DNA from: Clostridiaceae bacterium
GTDB taxonomy: Bacteria; Bacillota; Clostridia; DSM-8532
Reading direction: 5' to 3'
Assembly (NCBI GenBank): GCA_012523705.1
Contig: JAAYTU010000072.1
Location: 1 to 33,852 of the forward strand
DNA length: 33,852 nt
Below, piece after piece: positions 1 through 7,157 of this stretch. The notes beneath the pieces are model-generated. The model was given only the letters and a program-made list of their open reading frames with translations. It ran no database searches and had not been told where the DNA came from. The position numbers and the translations under genes are program-made. Positions within the stretch are counted from its first letter, which is position 1. Each line of letters starts with the position of its first letter.

Positions 1-1
1 C

Positions 2-625
2 AATGTGAACGAAAAAGGCAATGCCGGGCAAAAAAGAGTCAGTCTATTGCTGATACTATTTGCTATACTGTTCTGGTTTAGCGGGTATAACGCTGTGGAG
101 ACTTTTTTCAGTCTATATGTTACAAACACTCTGCAAGACTCTGCAGGGAACTTTCTGACTGCAGGAGATGCCTCTTTACTCCTTGGAGTATTCTCTGTAA
201 CATTCCTGCTATTCTCTATCCCTGCCGGCTTTATCGGATCAAAATTAGGAAGGAAGAAAACCATCCTTATTGGCCTTGCCGGTGTTACCTGCTTATTCAT
301 TGCAATGCTTTTTACAGGTGACATTTGGGCATTAAGAATACTTCTGTTCCTTGGAGGTGCCTTCTGGGCATGCGTTAATATAAACTCTCTGCCCATGGTT
401 GTTGAATTGGCTAAATGGAAGGATATCGGGAAATACACAGGTTTTTATTATTTCTTTTCCTTCAGTGCATCTATTATAAGCCCGATATTATTTGGCAAAA
501 TCCGTGACATGGCCGGACATTATGAAGTCCTGTTCATATATGCTCCTGTAACCTTTATACTAGCTTTTGTCTGTATGCTGTTTGTAAAGCATGGTGAAGT
601 AAAAAAGGTTGAAGCAAAAGCTTAA
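2..625 (+). CDS. MFS transporter, C-terminal half (cut by window edge)
   Basis: The reading frame is open to the left edge, so the true start lies outside the window; an internal GTG at position 5 is not a convincing start. About 206 residues remain, half of a usual 400-450 residue major facilitator protein. Six hydrophobic segments are visible, with a short basic loop (SKLGRKK, about residue 80) matching the conserved MFS cytoplasmic loop. The segment around NSLPMVVELAKW followed by TGFYYFFSFSASIISPILFG resembles the SLC45-like (GPH/sucrose-type) branch. It would act in the cytoplasmic membrane as a secondary transporter. The substrate cannot be told, though a sugar is typical of that branch. 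It ends 14 bases from the convergent ABC ATPase gene, with no hairpin between. Confidence 0.8.
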   Translation, partial: NVNEKGNAGQKRVSLLLILFAILFWFSGYNAVETFFSLYVTNTLQDSAGNFLTAGDASLLLGVFSVTFLLFSIPAGFIGSKLGRKKTILIGLAGVTCLFIAMLFTGDIWALRILLFLGGAFWACVNINSLPMVVELAKWKDIGKYTGFYYFFSFSASIISPILFGKIRDMAGHYEVLFIYAPVTFILAFVCMLFVKHGEVKKVEAKA

Positions 626-639
626 CCTTTTAAATCTTA

Positions 640-1401
640 CTATCTGTTTTCAAATTTATTCAAAAACATTTTTGTTCGTTCACATTGAGGATTGTCTATT
701 ACATCACAGGCTTCTCCCTCTTCAATAATAACTCCACCGTCCATAAATATTATTCGGTCTGCAACATCTCGAGCAAAGCTCATCTCATGAGTAACTATAA
801 CCATTGTCATATCCTCTGCCGCAAGTTCGCGTATTACTTTTAGTATCTCTCCGGTTAGCTCCGGATCAAGAGCCGAGGTAGGCTCATCGAAGAACAAAAT
901 CTTAGGATTCAGAGCCAAAGCTCTTGCTATTGACACGCGCTGCTGTTGTCCACCTGACAATTGAAAGGGATAAGCATCTTCCTTATCTTCAAGCCCCATC
1001 TTCTCCAGAAGCCGGCGCCCTATTTCAATAGCCTCATCCTTAGGTTTTTTCTGGACACTAATAAGGGCATCAGTTACATTCTTAATAACTGAAAAATGGG
1101 GAAACAGATTAAAGTTTTGAAAAACTAGGCCATAATAGCTTTGAATTCTTTTAAGATCCTTAGGTGAAGCATAAACTGCCTTTCCATCAATTGTTTGAAC
1201 AGCATGCTCTCCCAGATACTTTAGCTCACCTGAATCTATTGTCTCAAGCATGGTAGCACATCTCAGAAGTGTTGATTTGCCAGAACCAGAAGGGCCAATT
1301 ATGGCAACTACACTCCCTTCTTTAACATCAAAGGAAATGTCTTTAATTACTTCCAGGCTCTCAAAGTCCTTTTTTAAATTTTTAACCTCTAATATCTTCA
1401 T
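640..1401 (-). CDS. Polar amino acid ABC transporter ATP-binding protein (GlnQ-like)
   Basis: A 253-residue ABC ATPase that powers import of a polar amino acid. Walker A is GPSGSGKST (about residues 36-44), the signature is LSGGQQQR (about 148), Walker B is ILFFDEPTSALDPE, and a switch histidine follows in VIVTHEMSFA. Length and motif spacing fit the GlnQ/HisP/TcyC family. AAGGGG lies 5 bases ahead of the ATG. It is the last gene of a three-gene unit (binding protein, permease, ATPase), 10 bases after the permease stop. Family membership is clear; the exact amino acid (glutamine, cystine or other) is not. Confidence 0.93.
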   Translation of the reverse strand: MKILEVKNLKKDFESLEVIKDISFDVKEGSVVAIIGPSGSGKSTLLRCATMLETIDSGELKYLGEHAVQTIDGKAVYASPKDLKRIQSYYGLVFQNFNLFPHFSVIKNVTDALISVQKKPKDEAIEIGRRLLEKMGLEDKEDAYPFQLSGGQQQRVSIARALALNPKILFFDEPTSALDPELTGEILKVIRELAAEDMTMVIVTHEMSFARDVADRIIFMDGGVIIEEGEACDVIDNPQCERTKMFLNKFENR

Positions 1402-1411
1402 TTATATCCCC

Positions 1412-2059
1412 TTACCTGTAATAACTAACCTTTTTCTCGACCCATTCCATGGTTGTTGCTACTATGTAATTGAATACATAGTAGAATACCCCTGCCACTA
1501 TAAAGGGTGTTGTGGTTTTCTGTGCCGCAGCTATTGCCTGAGCTGTGGTAAACATCTCTGATACCGATATAACAAATGCTAAGGAGGTATCCTTTATGAG
1601 AGTAATTATCTCATTGGTTACTGCAGGGAGAATCCGCTTTATTACCTGGGGTAATATAATCTTAATAAATGTCTGACTCTTACTGTATCCAAGTATTTTT
1701 GCCGCTTCATACTGACCAACCTCCATGGATTCAATTCCGCCTCTGTAAATCTCAGCGAAATATGCAGCATAATTGATTGAAAACCCTATTATCACTGCAA
1801 GAAACCTGTAACCCCTGATGGACCACCCAAATAAATAGTAGGGGCCGAAATAAACAACCATCAGCTGCAGCATTAATGGAGTTCCACGCATTACTGAAAT
1901 ATAGATCTTAGTTATATTTCTTATAATGGGATTTTTCGACATGCGGCCAAAGGCAACAAGTAAGCCAAGTGGAAGAGAAAAAACCAGAGTCAGAGTAAAT
2001 ATCTCAACTGAAATTAGCATGCCTTCAGCCAACTGAGACAATAAAACTGATAAATCCAA
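1412..2059 (-). CDS. Polar amino acid ABC transporter permease (HisM/GlnP family)
   Basis: Membrane permease of the importer, about 215 residues with some five hydrophobic segments. It carries the EAA-type loop that contacts the ATPase (YEAAKILGYSKSQTFIKIILPQ, about residues 120-141) and the RGTPLMLQL motif typical of the HisMQ family. Start choice: the first in-frame GTG (2068) overlaps the AGGAGG ribosome site itself, so translation cannot reasonably begin there. A TTG at 2059 sits 8 bases after GGAGG and is preferred. It lies between the binding-protein and ATPase genes and is separated from the former by a hairpin (see 2084-2119). Confidence 0.9.
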   Translation of the reverse strand: MDLSVLLSQLAEGMLISVEIFTLTLVFSLPLGLLVAFGRMSKNPIIRNITKIYISVMRGTPLMLQLMVVYFGPYYLFGWSIRGYRFLAVIIGFSINYAAYFAEIYRGGIESMEVGQYEAAKILGYSKSQTFIKIILPQVIKRILPAVTNEIITLIKDTSLAFVISVSEMFTTAQAIAAAQKTTTPFIVAGVFYYVFNYIVATTMEWVEKKVSYYR

Positions 2060-2083
2060 AGAAGGCACCTCCTGTTACTAATG

Positions 2084-2119
2084 TGAAAAATAAAGGGCTA
2101 TCTTTTAGGGACAGCCCTT
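2084..2119 (-). terminator. Intra-operon terminator-like hairpin
   Basis: A 7-bp perfect stem (AAGGGCT at 2093-2099, AGCCCTT at 2113-2119) with a 13-base loop. On the minus strand it is followed by a U-rich run (TTTATTTTT). It lies between the stop of the binding protein and the permease ribosome site. Inference: a partial terminator or 3'-end stabiliser that lets the binding protein be made in excess, as is common in such operons. Confidence 0.6.
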
Positions 2120-2189
2120 CATAAATAAATTACTTTTCTAATATCTGTCATATAAATATGCATTCATACTGACTATACTTGTTTGCAAA

Positions 2190-2975
2190 TTACTTTCCAA
2201 TTGTTGTAATATCTTTTCCAAACCATTTTTCAGAGATTTTTGCCATAGTACCATCCTTGGCCATGCCTTCCAATGTTTTTTGGATTGAGTCTCTTAACTC
2301 CTCATTTTCTAATAAGAAGCCCACTCCGTATTCTTCCTCAGCAAGCTTTTCTTCTAAAACAATAAGGTTTAGATTTCTTTTTTCAATATTATAGTTTGCA
2401 ACAACTTCATCCATGGCAACAGCATCAACGGCTCCAGCCTCTAGGTCCATAATTGCAACATCATAATCTGCTGATTTTATATATTGTCCAAAGGAATTTA
2501 CTAGGTCGGATTCACCTGCAAGAGCCTTCTCTGCACTTGAATCTGACTGTACAACTACAATCTTCCCTTCTAAGTCACTGAGCTTTGTAATTCCGGAATC
2601 AGCGTTCACTACGAATACCTGATTGTTAGCCATATATGGATCTGTCCAGGTATAGTCGTTTTCTCTACCGTTTATGGTAAAACCATTCCAGATACAATCA
2701 ATATTTCCTGATGTCAGCTCAAAGTCTTTTGATGTCCATTTTATAGGCTGCAATTTAAGCTCAAGGTCTAACCGTTTAGCAGTTTCTGCAGCAAGCTCCA
2801 GATCAAAGCCTGTAAACTGACCGTCATCACCTACAAAACCCATGGGCGGGAAGTTCTGATCAAATCCAACAGTAAGGACTCCTTCTACATTTGTTCCTGC
2901 CACTGGCTTCGCAGTACATGCGGAAATGCTAAGCATCATAACTATCATAAGAAGTATCGCAATTATTTTTTTCAT
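2190..2975 (-). CDS. Amino acid ABC transporter substrate-binding lipoprotein
   Basis: 261 residues. The N-terminus has a lipoprotein signal: two lysines, a hydrophobic stretch, and the lipobox LSISAC with the lipidated Cys at residue 20. The mature part is a bacterial extracellular solute-binding family 3 protein: LTVGFDQNFPPMGF, then GFDLELAAETAKRL, then TINGRENDYTWTDPY, all hallmark segments. It would sit on the outer face of the membrane and deliver a polar amino acid to the permease encoded downstream. GGAGG stands 9 bases before the ATG. A plausible promoter lies 40-68 bases upstream. Specificity (glutamine, cystine, histidine etc.) cannot be decided from sequence alone. Confidence 0.92.
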   Translation of the reverse strand: MKKIIAILLMIVMMLSISACTAKPVAGTNVEGVLTVGFDQNFPPMGFVGDDGQFTGFDLELAAETAKRLDLELKLQPIKWTSKDFELTSGNIDCIWNGFTINGRENDYTWTDPYMANNQVFVVNADSGITKLSDLEGKIVVVQSDSSAEKALAGESDLVNSFGQYIKSADYDVAIMDLEAGAVDAVAMDEVVANYNIEKRNLNLIVLEEKLAEEEYGVGFLLENEELRDSIQKTLEGMAKDGTMAKISEKWFGKDITTIGK

Positions 2976-3014
2976 TTTTTATGTCCTCCGATTATTATGT
3001 AAAAGTCATATCAA

Positions 3015-3043
3015 ATTGTAATACATTAGTGTGCTAAAGTAAA
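3015..3043 (-). promoter_or_regulatory. Candidate sigma-A promoter of the ABC importer
   Basis: On the minus strand TTTACT (3038-3043) and TACAAT (3015-3020) are separated by 17 bases. It lies between the putP stop and the binding-protein gene. No terminator is visible between them, so read-through from putP is also possible. Confidence 0.5.
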
Positions 3044-3054
3044 GAGTGTTTTTA

Positions 3055-4617
3055 TCATCCTTCAAATGTTTTGGCCAACTCAAACTCTTTCTTGACGTCA
3101 TCTGAGGGTTCCTTGGTCAAGAGAGATACTACTACTATAGCTATACAGGAAATCAGGAATGCAGGAAGCAATTCATATATTGCAAATACTCCACCTATAG
3201 GTGCGATAAGACCATCCCAAACAAATACCATGATCCCTCCAGAGAGCATTCCGGCAATGGCTCCCGCCCTTGTGGTTCTTTTCCAGAAGAGAGAAAAGAG
3301 CATTAAAGGTCCGAAGGTTGCGCCAAATCCTGCCCAGGCAAAGGACACCACATCAAATATTACACTGTTTTCATCAAGGGCAATAAGAATAGCTATCGCT
3401 GAAATAACAAGCAAAGTTATTCTTGTCATTCTTAATACCTGCTTATCACTGGCATCCTTTTTCATAATGCCATGATAAATACTCTTGGAAAATGCTGAAG
3501 CAGAAATCAGCAGGTATGAATCCGAGGAGCTAATTGTTGCCGCAAGTATACCCGCCATAACAAAGCCTGCGAAAATTGGAATTAAGAACTCGGTTGATAA
3601 CAGAATAAATACGCTCTCAGATGTACTTTTAGTTAATAAAGCCTCCGGATATAAAACACGGCCTATAATTCCGATGGCCACAGCTGCGGTAAGAGAAATA
3701 GCGCACCATATTGTGGCGACTCTTCTTGACAGTTTAAGCTTACTGGGTTGTTCAATGGCCATAAATTTTAACAGAACATGAGGCATACCGAAGTATCCCA
3801 GACCCCAGGATAAAGTAGAAATAATGGTTAACAATCCATATTTGCCAGCTTCTCCAAACAGTGGCTTTCCAGTTGTTGCAAGCTGCTGAACGCCATCTGC
3901 AACAGTAGGCTGAGCTATCCCAAAGAAATCTAAAAAACCAGGAATAGTTTTAGCATTGTTTATTAAAGAGGAAACACCTCCAACTTTTGAAATTCCAATA
4001 AACAATACTGCTACCAGAGAAATAAACATTACAATGCCTTGCATAAAATCTGATGCGCTCTCTGCAAGGAATCCACCGATAAAGGTATAGAAAATAACAA
4101 ATATCGCACCCAGAACCATCATTACGATATAGCTGGAATTAAATAATGTGCTAAATAGCTTTCCTACAGTTACAAAACAGCTAGCGGCATAAACAGTGAA
4201 AAATACAAGAATAAATATTGATGCAATTGTAGAGATAATCTTCTTATTCTCTTTAAATCTGTTGCTAAAGAAATCAGGAATAGTAATTGAGTCGGAAGCT
4301 ATCTTTGAATAACCTCTTAGTCTTTTGGCAACAAACAACCAGTTTAGATATGTACCTATTAATAACCCAATTGCTGTCCAAAAGGCATCACTAAGGCCAC
4401 ACCAATATGCTAAGCCCGGCAATCCCATTAATAGCCAGCCGCTCATATCGGAAGCCTCTGCCCCCATAGCAGTAACCCATGGTCCCAAAGACCGTCCTCC
4501 AATAAGGTAGTTTTGACTGCTTTGACTGGCTCTTTTAGCATAATAAAGGCCGATAGCAATAACTACACTTATGTAAATACACATTGCAATTAGAATTTGC
4601 ACCTTATCTGCATTCAT
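3055..4617 (-). CDS. putP: Sodium:solute symporter, PutP type
   Basis: About 520 residues with roughly 13 membrane segments, the size of Na+/proline symporters (SSS family). The region YLIGGRSLGPWVTAMGAEASDMSGWLLMG, and further on AGILAATISSSDSYLL, are the conserved Na+- and substrate-site segments of PutP. It would import proline, or a related solute, with Na+. Start choice: longer in-frame ATGs exist up to 4680, but the promoter at 4652-4680 covers them. The ATG pair at 4620/4617 follows AAAGGGG; 4617 has the better spacing of 7 bases. Proline specificity is inferred from family resemblance only. Confidence 0.88.
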   Translation of the reverse strand: MNADKVQILIAMCIYISVVIAIGLYYAKRASQSSQNYLIGGRSLGPWVTAMGAEASDMSGWLLMGLPGLAYWCGLSDAFWTAIGLLIGTYLNWLFVAKRLRGYSKIASDSITIPDFFSNRFKENKKIISTIASIFILVFFTVYAASCFVTVGKLFSTLFNSSYIVMMVLGAIFVIFYTFIGGFLAESASDFMQGIVMFISLVAVLFIGISKVGGVSSLINNAKTIPGFLDFFGIAQPTVADGVQQLATTGKPLFGEAGKYGLLTIISTLSWGLGYFGMPHVLLKFMAIEQPSKLKLSRRVATIWCAISLTAAVAIGIIGRVLYPEALLTKSTSESVFILLSTEFLIPIFAGFVMAGILAATISSSDSYLLISASAFSKSIYHGIMKKDASDKQVLRMTRITLLVISAIAILIALDENSVIFDVVSFAWAGFGATFGPLMLFSLFWKRTTRAGAIAGMLSGGIMVFVWDGLIAPIGGVFAIYELLPAFLISCIAIVVVSLLTKEPSDDVKKEFELAKTFEG

Positions 4618-4651
4618 CATGTTTCCCCTTTCATCTGTTACTGACCGCATA

Positions 4652-4680
4652 ATTATACCAAAGTAGCTCTGGTTAATCAA
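4652..4680 (-). promoter_or_regulatory. Promoter of putP
   Basis: Minus strand TTGATT (4675-4680), 17-base spacer, TATAAT (4652-4657). The -10 is perfect and the spacing ideal. Transcription would start near 4645, which rules out the upstream in-frame ATG at 4680 as the putP start. Confidence 0.8.
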
Positions 4681-4751
4681 TTTAATATGCTAAAGTTTTA
4701 AAGCGTTAATGTAAGTATAATAAATTCGCTGAATAACCAAATTGAAAAAGC

Positions 4752-4796
4752 GAGACACAGCCCGAGTAAGACACAGATCCGTCCCCTGTCTTACTC
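4752..4796. repeat. GGGACGG-type hairpin repeat, copy 1
   Basis: A perfect 10-bp inverted repeat, GAGTAAGACA (4764-4773) and TGTCTTACTC (4787-4796), with a 13-base loop holding the core CCGTCCCC. A further partial copy of the arm (GAGACACAG) lies at 4752-4760. It overlaps the TAA stop (4791-4793) and last codons of the nucleotidyltransferase gene. A second copy with the same core is at 33023-33044, also on a stop codon. On the minus strand a CTTTTTC run follows about 13 bases later, so it could help end transcription. Confidence 0.75.
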
Positions 4797-5711
4797 CCAT
4801 AGGTTTTCCGGATAAAGCCCGTCATTCTTGAGCTTAGTAATGGCCTTTACCACAGTAGCCTTATCCTCTTTATATGTTACGCCGTGCCATTTATCATGGG
4901 TTTTCAGAACCTTTACTCTTCCCTTGCCGTCATTAATAATACGACCCACAACATTGGGTAAAAAGAACTCTGCCTTAAGAGGGTTATTTTTAAGCTCATT
5001 TTCAAGAAAGAGCATAAATTCTTCATCTAGCTCCTTTAAAATGCTCTGGGTAAAGCCCCAGGCATTCATTGAAACCATAGTACCTTTGGAAATCGTAATC
5101 CATGTCTTACCGTCATCCTCAGAATAGGCGGCACCATCATTATGTTTTTTTATGCTGGTTCTCTCTATAATCTTTTCAAGATAGCCTGAGCCGTCAGTTG
5201 AGCATACACCTCTGGATACTGTTCCGTTTTCAGTAAGAGTGTTTTCAATTACATATCCCACCATGGCATAATTATAAAGATTCTGGTCCTCTGCTTTTTT
5301 TAGATAGTCATATAGTAAGGAGAATGCATTCCGCCCATAATAATCATCAGCATTAATAACTGCAAAGGGCTCTTTAATTCTGTTTTTACAGCACAGAATT
5401 GCATGACCAGTTCCCCAGGGCTTTACTCTGCCTTCAGGGACTGTATATCCTTCAGGTAAATCCTCTAACTGCTGATAAATATATTCAACCTTAATATGCG
5501 AAGAAATCTTATCTCCAATTTTCTCTTTAAAAAGGGCTTCATTTTCTTCCTTAATGATAAAACAGACCTTCTCAAAGCCAGCCTTTATTGCATCATATAC
5601 GGAAAAATCAATTATTATATGGCCTTTATCATCAATTGGATCTATTTGCTTTAATCCACCGTATCTGCTTCCCATACCTGCAGCCATAATTACTAATACC
5701 GGTTTATTCAT
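4791..5711 (-). CDS. NDP-sugar nucleotidyltransferase family protein
   Basis: About 306 residues. The N-terminus is a Rossmann-like nucleotidyltransferase fold: LVIMAAGMGSRYGGLKQ (the G-x-G-x-R nucleotide loop with its following Lys), then WGTGHAILCCKN, then FAVINADDYYG (the metal-binding DD region). These show transfer of NMP from an NTP to a sugar 1-phosphate. The family is annotated as general sugar-phosphate nucleotidyltransferase; the sugar is not known. Start choice: the ATG at 5711 opens directly into the conserved MNKPVLVIMAAG and has AAGGAG 13 bases upstream. In-frame ATGs at 5747-5741 would add 10-12 residues without a family match. The stop lies inside a hairpin repeat. It has its own strong promoter (5872-5900) and a leader of about 150 bases. 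Confidence 0.85.
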   Translation of the reverse strand: MNKPVLVIMAAGMGSRYGGLKQIDPIDDKGHIIIDFSVYDAIKAGFEKVCFIIKEENEALFKEKIGDKISSHIKVEYIYQQLEDLPEGYTVPEGRVKPWGTGHAILCCKNRIKEPFAVINADDYYGRNAFSLLYDYLKKAEDQNLYNYAMVGYVIENTLTENGTVSRGVCSTDGSGYLEKIIERTSIKKHNDGAAYSEDDGKTWITISKGTMVSMNAWGFTQSILKELDEEFMLFLENELKNNPLKAEFFLPNVVGRIINDGKGRVKVLKTHDKWHGVTYKEDKATVVKAITKLKNDGLYPENLWE

Positions 5712-5825
5712 AAATACTCTTAAACTCCTTCTCTTCTCCATCATCATGCCAGTCAAATTCTTCCGGGATCACAGCCGTTTCTCTAATTTCTCAACTCCGG
5801 TCAGAATCGTTTTACCAAGCTTTTT
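5704..5825 (-). pseudogene. Coding-like remnant ahead of the nucleotidyltransferase
   Basis: In the leader, one minus-strand frame (5790 down to TAA at 5706-5704) reads 28 codons with a credible acidic C-terminus including AVIPEEFDWHDDG and ending in FKSIYE. Its TAA overlaps the next gene's ATG in the string ATGAATAA, as translation-coupled genes do. Another frame just upstream (5825-5769) reads KTILTGVEKLEKRL. Joined by a frameshift the two could be the tail of one former gene. No start codon or complete gene is present, and I do not recognise the family. It could also be a chance reading of leader RNA. Confidence 0.35.
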
Positions 5826-5871
5826 CTACTGGTGACAAGCATTTTTATTAAAGCTGTTACTTTTAGCACAT

Positions 5872-5900
5872 ATTATACTTATCCTGTTATTCTATTTCAA
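5872..5900 (-). promoter_or_regulatory. Promoter of the nucleotidyltransferase gene
   Basis: Minus strand TTGAAA (5895-5900), 17-base spacer, TATAAT (5872-5877). The -35 lies in the last codons of the AI-2E family gene. A start near 5865 gives a leader of about 150 bases, which holds the coding-like remnant. Confidence 0.75.
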
Positions 5901-7137
5901 TGCCTCTCTCCTTTAGCCTGCGTTTTGTAACGCGTGCTAAAATTGCATATATGACAGCAAAGGCCGGAATACCTACAATCATACCTCCAATGCCAAAGAG
6001 ACTTCCCCCTACAATAAGGGAAACCAGAACCCACAGACCATCTAGACCGATTGAATTTCCCATTACCTTCGGATAAATTATATTGCCTTCCAGCTGTTGA
6101 AGGACAATAATAAAAATAATGAACCATATAACCTTGGGGGGATCTACCATTAAAATAATAAAAGCACTCGGTATTGCACCAAGCCAGGCGCCAAAAAACG
6201 GAATGATTGCGGTGACTGCAATGATTCCACTACAAAGCACGGCGTATGGAAAATTGAATATCAACATTCCAATAAGAACCAGCACTCCAAGAATGAAAGC
6301 CTCGGTAATCTGTCCTGATATAAACTTTTGAAATGATTTATTAAACTGTGCCCCGGTATCAAGTATTCTGTTGGCAGTGCATTTAGAGGTATATGCAAAT
6401 ATTAATTGCTTCATTATTCTGATAAGCTTTTCCTTCTTAGCCAATACATAAACAGACACAATAATCCCCATGACAATATTAATTATCCCACTTGTAAGAG
6501 ACTTTGTTAAATTATATACCTGGGGTAATGTGGCAGAGATCAGTTCGCTGCCTTTTGTGATTATTTCATTCCAGTTGATGGTTATAGTTTTCCAAAGTTC
6601 ACTTGATAAATCAAATCTTTGAGTTAAGTCATTAATGAAATTATTCAATGAGCTAATGTAATTGTTCATATTTGAGACAAGGTTTACTATACTATCAGTA
6701 ATCTGAGGTCCGAAAAATAAAACAAGAATGGTAAGAACCAGAGCTACGGCAACATATGTGGTTACTATAGCCAATGGTCTTTTCAGCTTTCTGACTAAGG
6801 CCCGTTTTGAAAGCTCAAGCTTTTTATAGAATACTCTTTCGAAGAATCTCATGGGAATATTCAACACATAAGCGAAAACCAGGCCCATTATAATGGGGCT
6901 CAAAACCTGAATAAGCAGCTTCAAATAATTTTTAACAGTGCCGATATTTGAAACCAAAAGATAGAGCAGCACAGCATAAGTTATCAGAATGATATACGTC
7001 AAGAGGCCGCCCTTTAGTTTCTCCCCTTTTTCTCCTCGTATAATCCTGCCTATTCCAGTCTTAGACTTGTTTTCTACTCCCCGCTCTGTTATGGTGCCTG
7101 TAGTATTAGATTTTTTGGGGTTTTCCTTTTTCTTCAT
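5887..7137 (-). CDS. AI-2E family transporter / permease (PerM-like)
   Basis: 416 residues. A charged, Lys-rich N-terminal tail of about 45 residues is followed by about eight hydrophobic segments and a central hydrophilic region (about 140-200), the layout of the AI-2E/PerM (UPF0118) family. The C-terminal part holds PFFGAWLGAIPSAFIILM and LQQLEGNIIYPKVMGNSIGL, which are the conserved family blocks. Members act in the cytoplasmic membrane; some export autoinducer-2 and others are linked to Na+/H+ exchange, so the substrate is open. GAGGT sits 9 bases before the ATG. The gene starts 20 bases after the Ca2+-ATPase stop and is probably cotranscribed with it. Confidence 0.88.
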   Translation of the reverse strand: MKKKENPKKSNTTGTITERGVENKSKTGIGRIIRGEKGEKLKGGLLTYIILITYAVLLYLLVSNIGTVKNYLKLLIQVLSPIIMGLVFAYVLNIPMRFFERVFYKKLELSKRALVRKLKRPLAIVTTYVAVALVLTILVLFFGPQITDSIVNLVSNMNNYISSLNNFINDLTQRFDLSSELWKTITINWNEIITKGSELISATLPQVYNLTKSLTSGIINIVMGIIVSVYVLAKKEKLIRIMKQLIFAYTSKCTANRILDTGAQFNKSFQKFISGQITEAFILGVLVLIGMLIFNFPYAVLCSGIIAVTAIIPFFGAWLGAIPSAFIILMVDPPKVIWFIIFIIVLQQLEGNIIYPKVMGNSIGLDGLWVLVSLIVGGSLFGIGGMIVGIPAFAVIYAILARVTKRRLKERGIEIE

Positions 7138-7157
7138 CAGATAATTACCTCGTTTTT

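Noticed and set aside
1250-5835. Several 60-130-codon plus-strand frames opposite the transport and nucleotidyltransferase genes
   Set aside because: All are antisense to conserved proteins and show no independent start signals.
5712-5866. Riboswitch in the nucleotidyltransferase leader
   Set aside because: No match to aptamer cores I know. The sequence reads more like decayed coding DNA.
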